From Sphingobium cupriresistens (GTDB taxonomy: Bacteria; Pseudomonadota; Alphaproteobacteria; Sphingomonadales; Sphingomonadaceae): a DNA stretch of 64,000 nucleotides. The notes beneath the pieces were generated by a model, which was not told where the DNA came from, made no database searches, and was given only the letters and a program-made list of their open reading frames with translations. The DNA is taken from assembly GCF_004152865.1 (NCBI RefSeq), contig NZ_SEOO01000021.1, forward strand, positions 1 through 64,000, in the 5' to 3' direction. Of the stretch, positions 1 through 6,178 are shown one piece after another. The position numbers were made by a program, and so were the translations under genes. Numbering within the stretch: the stretch's first letter is position 1; each line of letters opens with the position of its first letter.

Positions 1-51
1 CAAACCTTCCCGACTATGCTCTCGCCGGGCAATACCAGTCCATGCCACCAT
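1..51 (-). CDS. IS5-family transposase, N-terminal 17 residues only
   Basis: An ATG at 51 opens a frame that runs off the window. Its residues MVAWTGIARREHSREGL match the opening typical of IS5-family transposases of the M-x-W-T-x-I-x-R kind, which usually continue into an R-Y-x-S-D-L-T-D-x-E-W segment. That segment would lie outside the window. The call rests on this short match from memory of the family, and the DDE catalytic residues cannot be seen. The frame points away from flgE, in the same direction as the flg operon. Confidence 0.5.
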   Translation of the reverse strand, partial: MVAWTGIARREHSREGL

Positions 52-126
52 TCACTCCATCTTGTCGCAAAGACGGCTGAATCACAACATGCTGGTATTG
101 CTCAACAACTTTCGGATCGGGCTCTC
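1..126 (-). mobile_element. Left end of an IS5-like insertion sequence (cut by window edge)
   Basis: The minus strand reads from a GAGAGC-like end near 126, through a leader of about 75 bases, into the start of a transposase frame at 51. The element therefore enters the window only with its 5' end. The sequence just outside it (127-150) looks like the family of dispersed GTTCG..CTGAG repeats found elsewhere here, so the element seems to have landed in a repeat directly behind flgE. The exact terminus and target duplication cannot be fixed because the other end lies outside the window. Confidence 0.55.
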
Positions 127-150
127 AGGGCGAACGGAGTATCAGGGCGC
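127..150. repeat. Fragment of a dispersed GTTCG..CTGAG repeat
   Basis: The minus strand here contains CTCCGTTCGCCCTGAG. Related copies occur at 32704-32856, 53965-53999 and 55921-55998. The copy stops where the insertion sequence begins, which suggests the repeat was the insertion target. Confidence 0.4.
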
Positions 151-159
151 CAAGCTGAA

Positions 160-1002
160 TTAGGTGCGCAGGTTGACGATGGTCGTGGTCAGCGTGTTGG
201 CGGCCTCGATCGCCTTGCTGTTCGCCTGGAAATTGCGCTGCGCCGCGATCAGGTTCACCAGTTCGTCGGTGATATCGACGTTGGAGCGTTCCAACATGCC
301 GCTGTTCACCGCGCCGAACATGCCCTGATTGCCGGTGCCCAGGATCGGCGCGCCGCTCGCCACGGTCGACGTCCAGTGGGCGTCGCCCTCCTGCCGCAGG
401 CCTTCCTGGCTGTTGAAGGACGCCATGGCGACCTGACCCAGATAGACGGTGCTGCCGTCGGCATAGACCGCCGAAACCAGGCCATCCTTGCCAACGCCTA
501 CGCTGGTCAGCTGCGCACCATCGGCCGTGCCGTCATAGGTGTTGGGGATCTGCAGATCGGTCAGGTCGGCCGGGGTCGCGCCGATCGGATCGACGGTGGT
601 GTCGCCGATGGCGGGATCAACGGCGAACACCTGGATGCGCGCGCCGGTCGTATCGACGGCGAAGCGGTCGTCGTCAACGGCGAAGGCGCCGTTGCGGGTG
701 TAGCTGATGGTGCCATCTTCGCCCCTGACCGTGAAATAGCCTTCGCCGGTGATGGCGAGGTCGAGCGTCTTGTCGGTGGTTTCCAGCGTGCCCTGCGTGA
801 ATTGCTGGGCGACGCCCTGCACACGCACGCCCTGGCCGGCGACCTGGCTCGTGGTCTGCATCGGCGCGGCGGCGAAGATGTCGCCGAACTGCGCCTTGCT
901 CTTCTTGAACGCGGTGCTGCTGACGTTGGCGACGTTGTTCGAGATGGTCGACAGGTCGGTCTGCGATGCTTTCAGGCCCGACAGGGAGATATAGAAGGAC
1001 AT
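160..1002 (-). CDS. flgE: Flagellar hook protein FlgE (short form)
   Basis: This protein of 280 residues polymerises into the flexible hook between rod and filament. The N-terminus has the rod/hook heptad helix and the N-N-V-A-N signature (residues 22-26), and the C-terminus has the paired helix with LIAAQRNFQANSKAIE, both diagnostic for axial proteins. The middle has the FlgE/F/G beta domain with a GEGYFTV segment. Length is well under the 400 residues of enteric FlgE, so the exposed D2 domain is reduced. An AAGGAG ribosome site lies 8 bases before the ATG. It is the last gene of flgBCDE before the insertion sequence. FlgF is the alternative, but the start and operon position favour FlgE. 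Confidence 0.85.
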   Translation of the reverse strand: MSFYISLSGLKASQTDLSTISNNVANVSSTAFKKSKAQFGDIFAAAPMQTTSQVAGQGVRVQGVAQQFTQGTLETTDKTLDLAITGEGYFTVRGEDGTISYTRNGAFAVDDDRFAVDTTGARIQVFAVDPAIGDTTVDPIGATPADLTDLQIPNTYDGTADGAQLTSVGVGKDGLVSAVYADGSTVYLGQVAMASFNSQEGLRQEGDAHWTSTVASGAPILGTGNQGMFGAVNSGMLERSNVDITDELVNLIAAQRNFQANSKAIEAANTLTTTIVNLRT

Positions 1003-1045
1003 GGCGTTACTCCTTGGGTGAAAAGGATGGTTGGATAAGGCGGGT

Positions 1046-1705
1046 TTACATCAGGCTGATCGCGTCGGACGGACTGTAGCTGCCGAGCGCGGTGATGAGT
1101 TTGGAGGATGAACCGTCGGCGGGTGACTGGACGGCGGCGATGGTGGCCCAGGTCGCGACCTTGGAGGGCGTTGCGCCGTTAACCTTGACCTGCAGGGCGG
1201 CGGTTGAGACGGTTTCGCCCGTGTCATCCTTGCCGTCCCAATAGAAGGTGACGTCGCCGGCGGCCTGCGATCCCATGTCGATGGTCTTGACCACATTGCC
1301 GCTGCTGTCGACCAGGTCGATGGTCGCGCCTTCGGTGGCGGCGGGCAGGGTGATCTGGCCTGCATAGGTGCCGGACGCATCGGGCGCGGCGATATTGCTC
1401 TGCACCAGCATCGACTTGCCGATCCAGCTCGCCGCATCGCCCAGCCGCGTGCCGGTCATCTCGCTCGCCAGGCTCTTGAGCGTCGCGTTCATTTCCGCGA
1501 TGCCGGACGAATTGGTGATGGTCGCCATCTGCGACACCATCTGGGCGTTATCGACCGGCTCGAACGGGTCCTGATACTGCATCTGCGCGGTCAGCAGCGT
1601 CAGGAAGCTCGACTGGTCCATATTCGCGTTGCCCGTGCCGACCGTGGCATTGGCATTATAGACCGAAAGCCCCGCGCTGTCGGTGACGGTGGAGGTCGTC
1701 GTCAT
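1046..1705 (-). CDS. flgD: Flagellar hook-capping scaffold protein FlgD
   Basis: FlgD (219 residues) caps the growing hook and guides FlgE assembly, then leaves the structure. The N-terminal third carries the conserved export and assembly region with QSSFLTLLTAQMQYQDPFEP, the classic F-L-x-L-L-x-x-Q-x-x-x-Q-D-P motif. The rest has an Ig-like and tudor-like beta region (TFYWDGKDDTGE) as in known FlgD structures. The start overlaps the flgC stop (ATGA) and flgE follows after 43 bases, so it is translated as part of one operon. Confidence 0.93.
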   Translation of the reverse strand: MTTTSTVTDSAGLSVYNANATVGTGNANMDQSSFLTLLTAQMQYQDPFEPVDNAQMVSQMATITNSSGIAEMNATLKSLASEMTGTRLGDAASWIGKSMLVQSNIAAPDASGTYAGQITLPAATEGATIDLVDSSGNVVKTIDMGSQAAGDVTFYWDGKDDTGETVSTAALQVKVNGATPSKVATWATIAAVQSPADGSSSKLITALGSYSPSDAISLM

Positions 1706-2118
1706 TTGCCGATCCTTATGGTCTCAAGCATCAGGGATTTGGCGGTGTTGAGCACCTGCACATTATTCTGGTACATGCGGGCGGTCTCGATCATGTCGAC
1801 CAGCTCGGCATTGCCATCCACCGCCGCTTCCCAGACATCGCCATTGGCGTCCGCCAGCGGATGGTTGGGATCGTGGCGCTTGGTCGGCTCGGCGCTGGTA
1901 GTGACGACATTCTTGACCTTGACGGTCGATACGCCGGGCGTGTCAGTCACGGATTCGAACACCGGCTTGATAGCGCGATAGGCTTCCGCGGCGCTGCCGG
2001 TGACGTTGCCGGCGTTCGCCATGTTGGACGCGGTCGCATTCAGGCGCACCAGCTGCGCGCTCATGGCGCGGCCGGCAATGTCGAAGACGTTCATGGGCGG
2101 CGAATTGCTCATGCTCAT
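1702..2118 (-). CDS. flgC: Flagellar proximal rod protein FlgC
   Basis: FlgC (138 residues) is one of the proximal rod subunits of the basal body. The N-terminal helix with A-x-N-x-A-N (NATASNMANAG) and the C-terminal helix ending MIETARMYQNNVQVLNTAK are the rod signatures, and the mid-protein KPVFE segment fits FlgC. The ATG overlaps the flgB stop by four bases. A second ATG two codons further in could also serve. Confidence 0.94.
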   Translation of the reverse strand: MSMSNSPPMNVFDIAGRAMSAQLVRLNATASNMANAGNVTGSAAEAYRAIKPVFESVTDTPGVSTVKVKNVVTTSAEPTKRHDPNHPLADANGDVWEAAVDGNAELVDMIETARMYQNNVQVLNTAKSLMLETIRIGK

Positions 2119-2483
2119 TCTCCCTTCAGGGCGCGGTTGATGGTGTTGATGCGACCCTCCAGAAAGGACAGGGTCGTGCGATATTTGACCGCATTTTCGG
2201 CAAACAGCGTCTGTTCGGTGCTCAGCTCGACGGTGTTGCCATCCAGGCTGGGCTGTAGCGGCACGCGATAACCCATGGCATCGTCTGCGGCCTGCAAAAC
2301 ATCGGTCGCGCTGCTGCCGGCCCGCGTCGTCGCTTCCTTTAGCGCGGCCTCGAAATCGATGTCGCGCGCTTTGTAGCCAGGCGTGGAGGCATTGGCGATG
2401 TTGGACGCGAGCAGGGACAGGCGTTGCGAACGCAGCGCCAGCGCCTTCCCATGTATCCCGAAGAGATTGTCTTCCACTGCCAT
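2115..2483 (-). CDS. flgB: Flagellar proximal rod protein FlgB
   Basis: FlgB (122 residues) starts the rod at the MS ring. The N-terminal helix contains LLASNIANASTPGYKARDIDFE, the standard FlgB motif in which the ring of rod subunits is anchored. The ATG at 2483 is preferred over an in-frame TTG two codons upstream. It opens the flgBCDE operon, and an exact sigma-54 promoter match lies 85-100 bases upstream at 2568-2582. Confidence 0.94.
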   Translation of the reverse strand: MAVEDNLFGIHGKALALRSQRLSLLASNIANASTPGYKARDIDFEAALKEATTRAGSSATDVLQAADDAMGYRVPLQPSLDGNTVELSTEQTLFAENAVKYRTTLSFLEGRINTINRALKGE

Positions 2484-2497
2484 CGTCAAATTCGCTC

Positions 2498-2524
2498 TAA
2501 ATATTTGCCGTCCCCCGCCGTTCT
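2498..2524 (+). promoter_or_regulatory. Sigma-28 (FliA) promoter for motAB
   Basis: TAAA, 15 bases, then GCCGTTCT on the plus strand. The spacing and -10 are the same as at the fliD promoter (29493-29519) and close to the E. coli sigma-28 consensus TAAA-N15-GCCGATAA. It points at the stator genes and would give a leader of nearly 195 bases that runs back through the divergent sigma-54 promoter of flgB. Confidence 0.65.
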
Positions 2525-2567
2525 GACACCTGATGGCGTCTCCTGCGGGTGATCCAGCCTGAGATGA

Positions 2568-2582
2568 GCAAGAGCCGTGCCA
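2568..2582 (-). promoter_or_regulatory. Sigma-54 promoter for flgBCDE
   Basis: The minus strand reads TGGCACGGCTCTTGC, an exact match to the -24/-12 consensus TGGCAC-N5-TTGC with GG and GC 12 bases apart. It faces flgB with about 85 bases to the ATG. The activator would be the FlbD-like protein encoded at 13925-15196. Confidence 0.8.
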
Positions 2583-2657
2583 ATTTGCGTGGGTGACGTA
2601 TCGGCAGCGCGGGCAATCGCGGAAAACCGGGCTTTTTGCAGGAGAGGCGGCAAGGGC

Positions 2658-2671
2658 GGCAAAATTTTGCC
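2658..2671. promoter_or_regulatory. Perfect 14-bp palindrome in the motAB leader
   Basis: GGCAAAATTTTGCC lies 55 bases before the motA ATG, inside the long untranslated leader predicted from the sigma-28 promoter. It could be an operator or an RNA hairpin. Nothing else in the window repeats it, so the role is open. Confidence 0.3.
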
Positions 2672-2725
2672 GGGCGGCGGCAGGGCGTTGCCGCTGTCGG
2701 ACGAGACGACAAGGAACAGGCGCTC

Positions 2726-3394
2726 ATGATCGCGATTATCGGCCATTTGTTCGATCCATGGACCTTGGCGGCAATGTTGGGCGGGATCGCCTTGGTGGCG
2801 CTGTTCCAGAACGGCGGCGGGGAAATGGCGCGTGCCGTGGCGGCGCTGCATCCGCTCATGACCGCCGATCCGGCACGCGATCGCGACGCTGCGCGGGCGG
2901 CGATGCTGAAGATCGACCAGGTGGCGCAACTGCGCGGCCTGTCCTGCACCGACCGGGTGAAGACCGACAATATCTTCCTGACCGAAGCTGCGCGCAAGCT
3001 GGCCAATAGCGAGCGCGCCGACATGTTCGAACTGTGGGTAGCGCAGACGCTGGCGGACCGGGGGCAGCGTCATGGCGCGGTCCACAAGGCCTGGCTGTCG
3101 ATCGCCGACGCCGCGCCGGCGCTGGGCATGGCCGGCACGATCATCGGCCTCATTGGCATGTTCGCCGCCATGGACGATCCCGCCGCGCTTGGCCCCGCCA
3201 TGGCGCTGGCGCTCCTCACCACCTTCTACGGCGTCGTCATCGCCAACATCATCGCCGCGCCGATCGCCGCGCGCCTGTCCGACCTGTCCGAACGCGAACT
3301 GGCCTGGCAGCGGGAAGTGGCGGACCGGATGCTGGCGATCGCGCGCCGCGAAAATGCGCCGCTGCGCCGCGCCGCGATTCGCGAAGTCGCATGA
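2726..3394 (+). CDS. MotA/PomA-like stator protein
   Basis: A membrane protein of 222 residues of the MotA/TolQ/ExbB ion-channel family. With its MotB partner it would form the flagellar stator. The C-terminal half carries the MotA proton channel signature AWLSIADAAPALGMAGTI followed by GPAMALALLTTFYGVVIANI, the two helices that line the ion path. An N-terminal helix precedes a cytoplasmic loop. The ATG at 2726 has a GGAACAGG ribosome site; the open frame extends 30 codons upstream but without one. The stop overlaps the next ATG. Length is below the 290 residues of E. coli MotA and closer to PomA. Confidence 0.82.
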   Translation: MIAIIGHLFDPWTLAAMLGGIALVALFQNGGGEMARAVAALHPLMTADPARDRDAARAAMLKIDQVAQLRGLSCTDRVKTDNIFLTEAARKLANSERADMFELWVAQTLADRGQRHGAVHKAWLSIADAAPALGMAGTIIGLIGMFAAMDDPAALGPAMALALLTTFYGVVIANIIAAPIAARLSDLSERELAWQREVADRMLAIARRENAPLRRAAIREVA

Positions 3395-3900
3395 GCGCGC
3401 CGCTTTCGACGGCATCCGTTACCGTTGCCCGGCGCAATCGCTGGGCGGTCAGTTTTGCCGATCTTCTCCTGCTCCTCCTCGCCTTCTTCGTGCTGCTACA
3501 AGCCAGCGGATCGCGCCGCGACGCCATGTTGTCGCAGGTCAGCCAGCAATTTGGCGGACGGGCGATGCGGCAGGGCGTGGAATTGCGCGCCGCCGACCTG
3601 TTCGTGCCGGGCGACGCCTTGTTGAGCGACGCCGGTCGCGCGCGCCTCGCCATCGTGGCGCAGCGTTTTGCGCGGGAGCCGGGCGGGCTGGAAATCCGCA
3701 GCGACGGGTCGGACCGGGGCCGGCAGCGCTTCGACGACTGGGATCTGGCGGCGGCGCGGCTGGGTGCGGTTGCGCGCGCGCTGCGCATGAACGGCATCGC
3801 ACAGGATCGCCTGCTGATCCGCGGCCTCGATCAGGGCGACGGCCGGCCAGGGTCAGGGCAGCCGCAGGGGCAGGTGATCCATATCGCGCCGGGCCGTTAG
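3391..3900 (+). CDS. Short MotB-like stator protein
   Basis: A partner of the upstream MotA-like protein, 169 residues. One N-terminal transmembrane helix (WAVSFADLLLLLLAFFVLLQ) contains the aspartate of the F-A-D motif that carries ions in MotB. The periplasmic part from about residue 60 resembles an OmpA-like peptidoglycan-binding fold (PGDALLSDAGRARL, later LAAARLGAVARAL) but is short and lacks the usual N-x-x-L-S-x-x-R-A form, so binding to the wall may differ. It overlaps motA by four bases (ATGA), which argues for coupled translation. Confidence 0.75.
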   Translation: MSAPLSTASVTVARRNRWAVSFADLLLLLLAFFVLLQASGSRRDAMLSQVSQQFGGRAMRQGVELRAADLFVPGDALLSDAGRARLAIVAQRFAREPGGLEIRSDGSDRGRQRFDDWDLAAARLGAVARALRMNGIAQDRLLIRGLDQGDGRPGSGQPQGQVIHIAPGR

Positions 3901-3907
3901 GGATGAT

Positions 3908-3923
3908 TGGCACGGATATTGCT
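3908..3923 (+). promoter_or_regulatory. Sigma-54 promoter for flgA
   Basis: TGGCACGGATATTGCT matches the -24/-12 consensus exactly, with GG at 3909-3910 and GC at 3921-3922. It begins eight bases after the MotB stop and faces flgA, giving a leader of about 30 bases. Confidence 0.8.
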
Positions 3924-3964
3924 GAAATCCTGGCAAAGACCGTCCGTCCGTCAGGAGACATGCC

Positions 3965-4555
3965 GTGTTTCGATTGTCGTCCCTCCTTCTCGCCGCCGCC
4001 GCGCTGACCAGCGTGTCGCCCGCGCTGGCCCAGGTGCAGGGAAACCAGAAATTCGAGAATCTCGATCGCATCGACAGCCTGGTGGCGATGACCGTCGGCG
4101 CCAATCTGGGCGAACCGGGCGGCCCCGCCGCACCGGTCGATCGCCGCCTTCGCCTGGCCGCCTGCCCGACCACGCCCAGCGTCGACGGCCCGGTGTTCGG
4201 CGCGGCGATGGTGCAATGCGCGGCGCTGGGCTGGCGCATCCGCGTGCCGTTGATCGCGGGCGCATCCGCCGCGGCATCGGGGCCGGTGCCCCGTTCGGCT
4301 CCGGCCTATGGCGCCGCCAACCGTTTCACCCGCGCCGCGCCGGTCGCGGCGAAAGAGGCGGTCGTGCGCAAGGGCGATCCTGTGCAGTTGATGGCCGGCA
4401 ACGCCGTCTTCAGCGTGTCGCGCATGATGGTCGCGGATGAGGATGGCGCCATGGGCGAGACGATCCGCGTGCGCGAAGACAAGAAAAGCGCGCCGATTTT
4501 CGCCCAGGTCGTACAAATGGGCGTTGTGCGCATTCCGGGATTTAATGATTTTTGA
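3965..4555 (+). CDS. flgA: P-ring assembly chaperone FlgA
   Basis: FlgA (196 residues) is a periplasmic chaperone for FlgI P-ring assembly. It starts with a Sec signal peptide (cleavage near ALAQ, residue 23). The C-terminal SAF domain is recognisable in VVRKGDPVQL and FSVSRMMVADEDGAMGETIRV. The start is a GTG at 3965 with AGGAGA six bases upstream. An ATG five bases earlier is in another frame. The middle (residues 95-125) is a low-complexity Ala/Pro linker. It sits behind its own sigma-54 promoter and ahead of flgM. Confidence 0.88.
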   Translation: MFRLSSLLLAAAALTSVSPALAQVQGNQKFENLDRIDSLVAMTVGANLGEPGGPAAPVDRRLRLAACPTTPSVDGPVFGAAMVQCAALGWRIRVPLIAGASAAASGPVPRSAPAYGAANRFTRAAPVAAKEAVVRKGDPVQLMAGNAVFSVSRMMVADEDGAMGETIRVREDKKSAPIFAQVVQMGVVRIPGFNDF

Positions 4556-4568
4556 ACTTGTCCGTTAT
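4542..4568 (+). promoter_or_regulatory. Sigma-28-like promoter for flgM
   Basis: TTAA, 15 bases, TCCGTTAT. The -35 begins inside the flgA stop region and the -10 lies 33 bases before the flgM ATG. It matches the flagellin promoter (TAAA-N15-GCCGTTAT) at all but two positions. FliA-driven flgM expression is the known feedback arrangement in enteric bacteria. Confidence 0.55.
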
Positions 4569-4600
4569 ACGCCATAGGGACGAGTGAAGGATTTACCCAA

Positions 4601-4876
4601 ATGATCAAGTCTGTGGGCCAGAATATCAGCGCCGCCATAGAGGCGACCCGTCTGCGGGAAGGGGCCAAGACGCGCGCGTCCGCCGCCACCGGTTCGGCCA
4701 CGTCCTCCGCCAGCGCCGCGTCGGCCAGTCCCGCCGCGCGCATGGCCGCGCAGGGTGCGCCGGTTGATATGGATCGCATCGCCGCGATCAAAGCCGCGAT
4801 CGCATCGGGCAACTACCCGGTGGACGCCAACGCCATCGCCGAGCGCATGGTCGCCCTAGACCTGTCAGCGGCCTGA
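4601..4876 (+). CDS. flgM: Anti-sigma-28 factor FlgM
   Basis: FlgM (91 residues) binds and inhibits FliA until the hook is complete, then is exported. The C-terminal half has the FlgM signature: VDMDRIAAIKAAIASGNYPVD followed by AIAERMVALDL, the helices that wrap sigma-28. The N-terminal half is Ala/Ser rich and probably disordered, as in the family. The spacing to the next gene is 15 bases. Its target fliA is in the same window. Confidence 0.9.
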   Translation: MIKSVGQNISAAIEATRLREGAKTRASAATGSATSSASAASASPAARMAAQGAPVDMDRIAAIKAAIASGNYPVDANAIAERMVALDLSAA

Positions 4877-4891
4877 TAAGGGACATAGATC

Positions 4892-5200
4892 ATGCCATTG
4901 GGTCTTGCCGCGCTGGATGATCTTTTCGACGCTTTCGAAGATCTTCGCGACGTGCTCGATGGCGTCGACGCCGCCGCCATCGAATTGGCCAGCAATCGCG
5001 TCAGCCGCGCGGCTGCCTCCGTCCGCGCGATCGGCGCCTGGCGTTCCGAACCGGCTGTGATCGAACGGCTGGCCGTCATGGTGCCGTTGCTCGATAGCGC
5101 CCGTATCCGCGTCAAGCTGCTCGCCGATCATGCGCAACAGCGACTCGCCATCCTTGCCGCCCATGGCGCGCAGACCGCGCCGCTGACCTACGGCCGGTAA
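4892..5200 (+). CDS. Small helical protein, probable FlgN-type chaperone
   Basis: A protein of 102 residues, predicted all-helical with no signal peptide or membrane helix. Its position directly after flgM is where flgN (the FlgK/FlgL export chaperone) usually sits, and it shares the small helical character. The sequence itself shows no motif strong enough to prove FlgN, so the function is inferred from place. It is followed by an intrinsic terminator. Confidence 0.55.
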   Translation: MPLGLAALDDLFDAFEDLRDVLDGVDAAAIELASNRVSRAAASVRAIGAWRSEPAVIERLAVMVPLLDSARIRVKLLADHAQQRLAILAAHGAQTAPLTYGR

Positions 5201-5234
5201 ACGGGCGGCCACTCAAATAAATTTCGGTTTCGAC

Positions 5235-5261
5235 TAAAGCGGCGCCCTACGGCGCCGTTTT
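5235..5261 (+). promoter_or_regulatory. Possible second promoter (sigma-28-like) for the flhA-fliA operon
   Basis: TAAA, 15 bases, GCCGTTTT. The spacing is right, but the -10 coincides with the T-tail of the flgM-flgN terminator, so the match may be a by-product of the hairpin. If real, FliA would feed back on its own operon together with the sigma-54 site at 5304-5319. Confidence 0.35.
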
Positions 5262-5262
5262 T
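5239..5262 (+). terminator. Intrinsic terminator after flgM-flgN
   Basis: GCGGCGCC, loop CTAC, GGCGCCGT, then a run of Ts. It separates the flgM unit from the transglycosylase-flhA-fliA operon. Confidence 0.7.
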
Positions 5263-5303
5263 CGTTGTGGGCGCGATTTCCTTCGCCCGCGTTAACCAAA
5301 TCT

Positions 5304-5319
5304 TGGCACAAGCCTTGCT
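5304..5319 (+). promoter_or_regulatory. Sigma-54 promoter for transglycosylase-flhA-fliA
   Basis: TGGCACAAGCCTTGCT has the -24 GG (5305-5306) and -12 GC (5317-5318) at the required spacing and matches the consensus in all core positions. A CtrA-half-like TTAACCAA lies just before it at 5292-5299. Confidence 0.78.
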
Positions 5320-5353
5320 CTAACGTCCTCGCTAGCAAGTGAGGATTTTAGTC

Positions 5354-6169
5354 GTGTCGGCTTTCGCAGACATATCAGCAACCGGGACTTCGACAGGCAA
5401 TCGCGTCACTAACGCGATTGCGATGGCGAGCCGCCGTACTGGTGTCGACTTCTCCTATTTGCTCGGTCAGGCCAAGATCGAATCCAGCCTGAACCCCACG
5501 GCCCGTGCGGCGACATCGTCCGCCACCGGCCTCTATCAGTTCATCGACCAGAGCTGGCTCGCCGTCGTCGACAAGCATGGCGGCGAATATGGGCTGGGCT
5601 GGGCGTCCGATGCGATCCAGCAGAGCGGTGGCCGTTACTATGTGGCCGACCCGGAACTGCGCCAGCAAATACTCGACCTGCGCAAACATCCCGAAACCGC
5701 GTCGGTGATGGCGGCGGAACATGCCGCCGACAACAAGGCCTATCTGGAATCGAAGCTGGGCCGCGAAGCGCAGCCGGTCGATCTCTATCTCGCCCATTTC
5801 CTGGGCGTAGGCGGCGCATCCAAATTCCTGTCGGTCCATGACCGCGCGCCTGATGCGAGCGCGGCATCGCTGTTTCCGTCGGCGGCGCGCGCCAACCGCT
5901 CGATCTTCTTCGACCGTAGCGGCAATGCCCGCAGCTTCGCCGAAATCCGCGATCGCTTCGCCTCGAAGCTTCTGAAAAGCTCCGATGGTCTCGGCGCCGA
6001 CATCCAATATGCGGCCGCCGCGCTACCTTCGGGCGCGAAGACGGTCCAGCCCGCCGACTATGTGCGGATCGAAACCCAGCGGCTGAGCGAGCAGGTGGAT
6101 GTCGCCATCCGCCCGCAGCCACAGACCGCGCGCCTCGCCTATCTCATGCTCGCCACCCTCGGAAGGTAA
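5354..6169 (+). CDS. Flagellar-locus lytic transglycosylase (SLT domain)
   Basis: A peptidoglycan lytic transglycosylase of about 271 residues that probably opens the cell wall for rod passage. The SLT fold shows in LLGQAKIESSLNP, with the catalytic Glu, and SSATGLYQFIDQSW. The region AHFLGVGGASKFL forms the rest of the active-site groove. No clear signal peptide is present, so export may be by the flagellar system or another route. The GTG at 5354 is chosen because GAGGA lies eight bases before it; an in-frame GTG at 5339 has no such site. It leads the operon with flhA and fliA and may supply the muramidase activity that FlgJ carries in enterics. Confidence 0.82.
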   Translation: MSAFADISATGTSTGNRVTNAIAMASRRTGVDFSYLLGQAKIESSLNPTARAATSSATGLYQFIDQSWLAVVDKHGGEYGLGWASDAIQQSGGRYYVADPELRQQILDLRKHPETASVMAAEHAADNKAYLESKLGREAQPVDLYLAHFLGVGGASKFLSVHDRAPDASAASLFPSAARANRSIFFDRSGNARSFAEIRDRFASKLLKSSDGLGADIQYAAAALPSGAKTVQPADYVRIETQRLSEQVDVAIRPQPQTARLAYLMLATLGR

Positions 6170-6178
6170 CGGCCCCTT

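Noticed and set aside
16..1038. Long open frame on the plus strand opposite flgE
   Set aside because: It is the antisense shadow of a gene with clear FlgE motifs and has no ribosome site or family resemblance.
2652..2672. Sigma-54-like GGC..TTTTGCC before motA
   Set aside because: Spacing between GG and GC is 11, one short. The sequence is a symmetrical palindrome.
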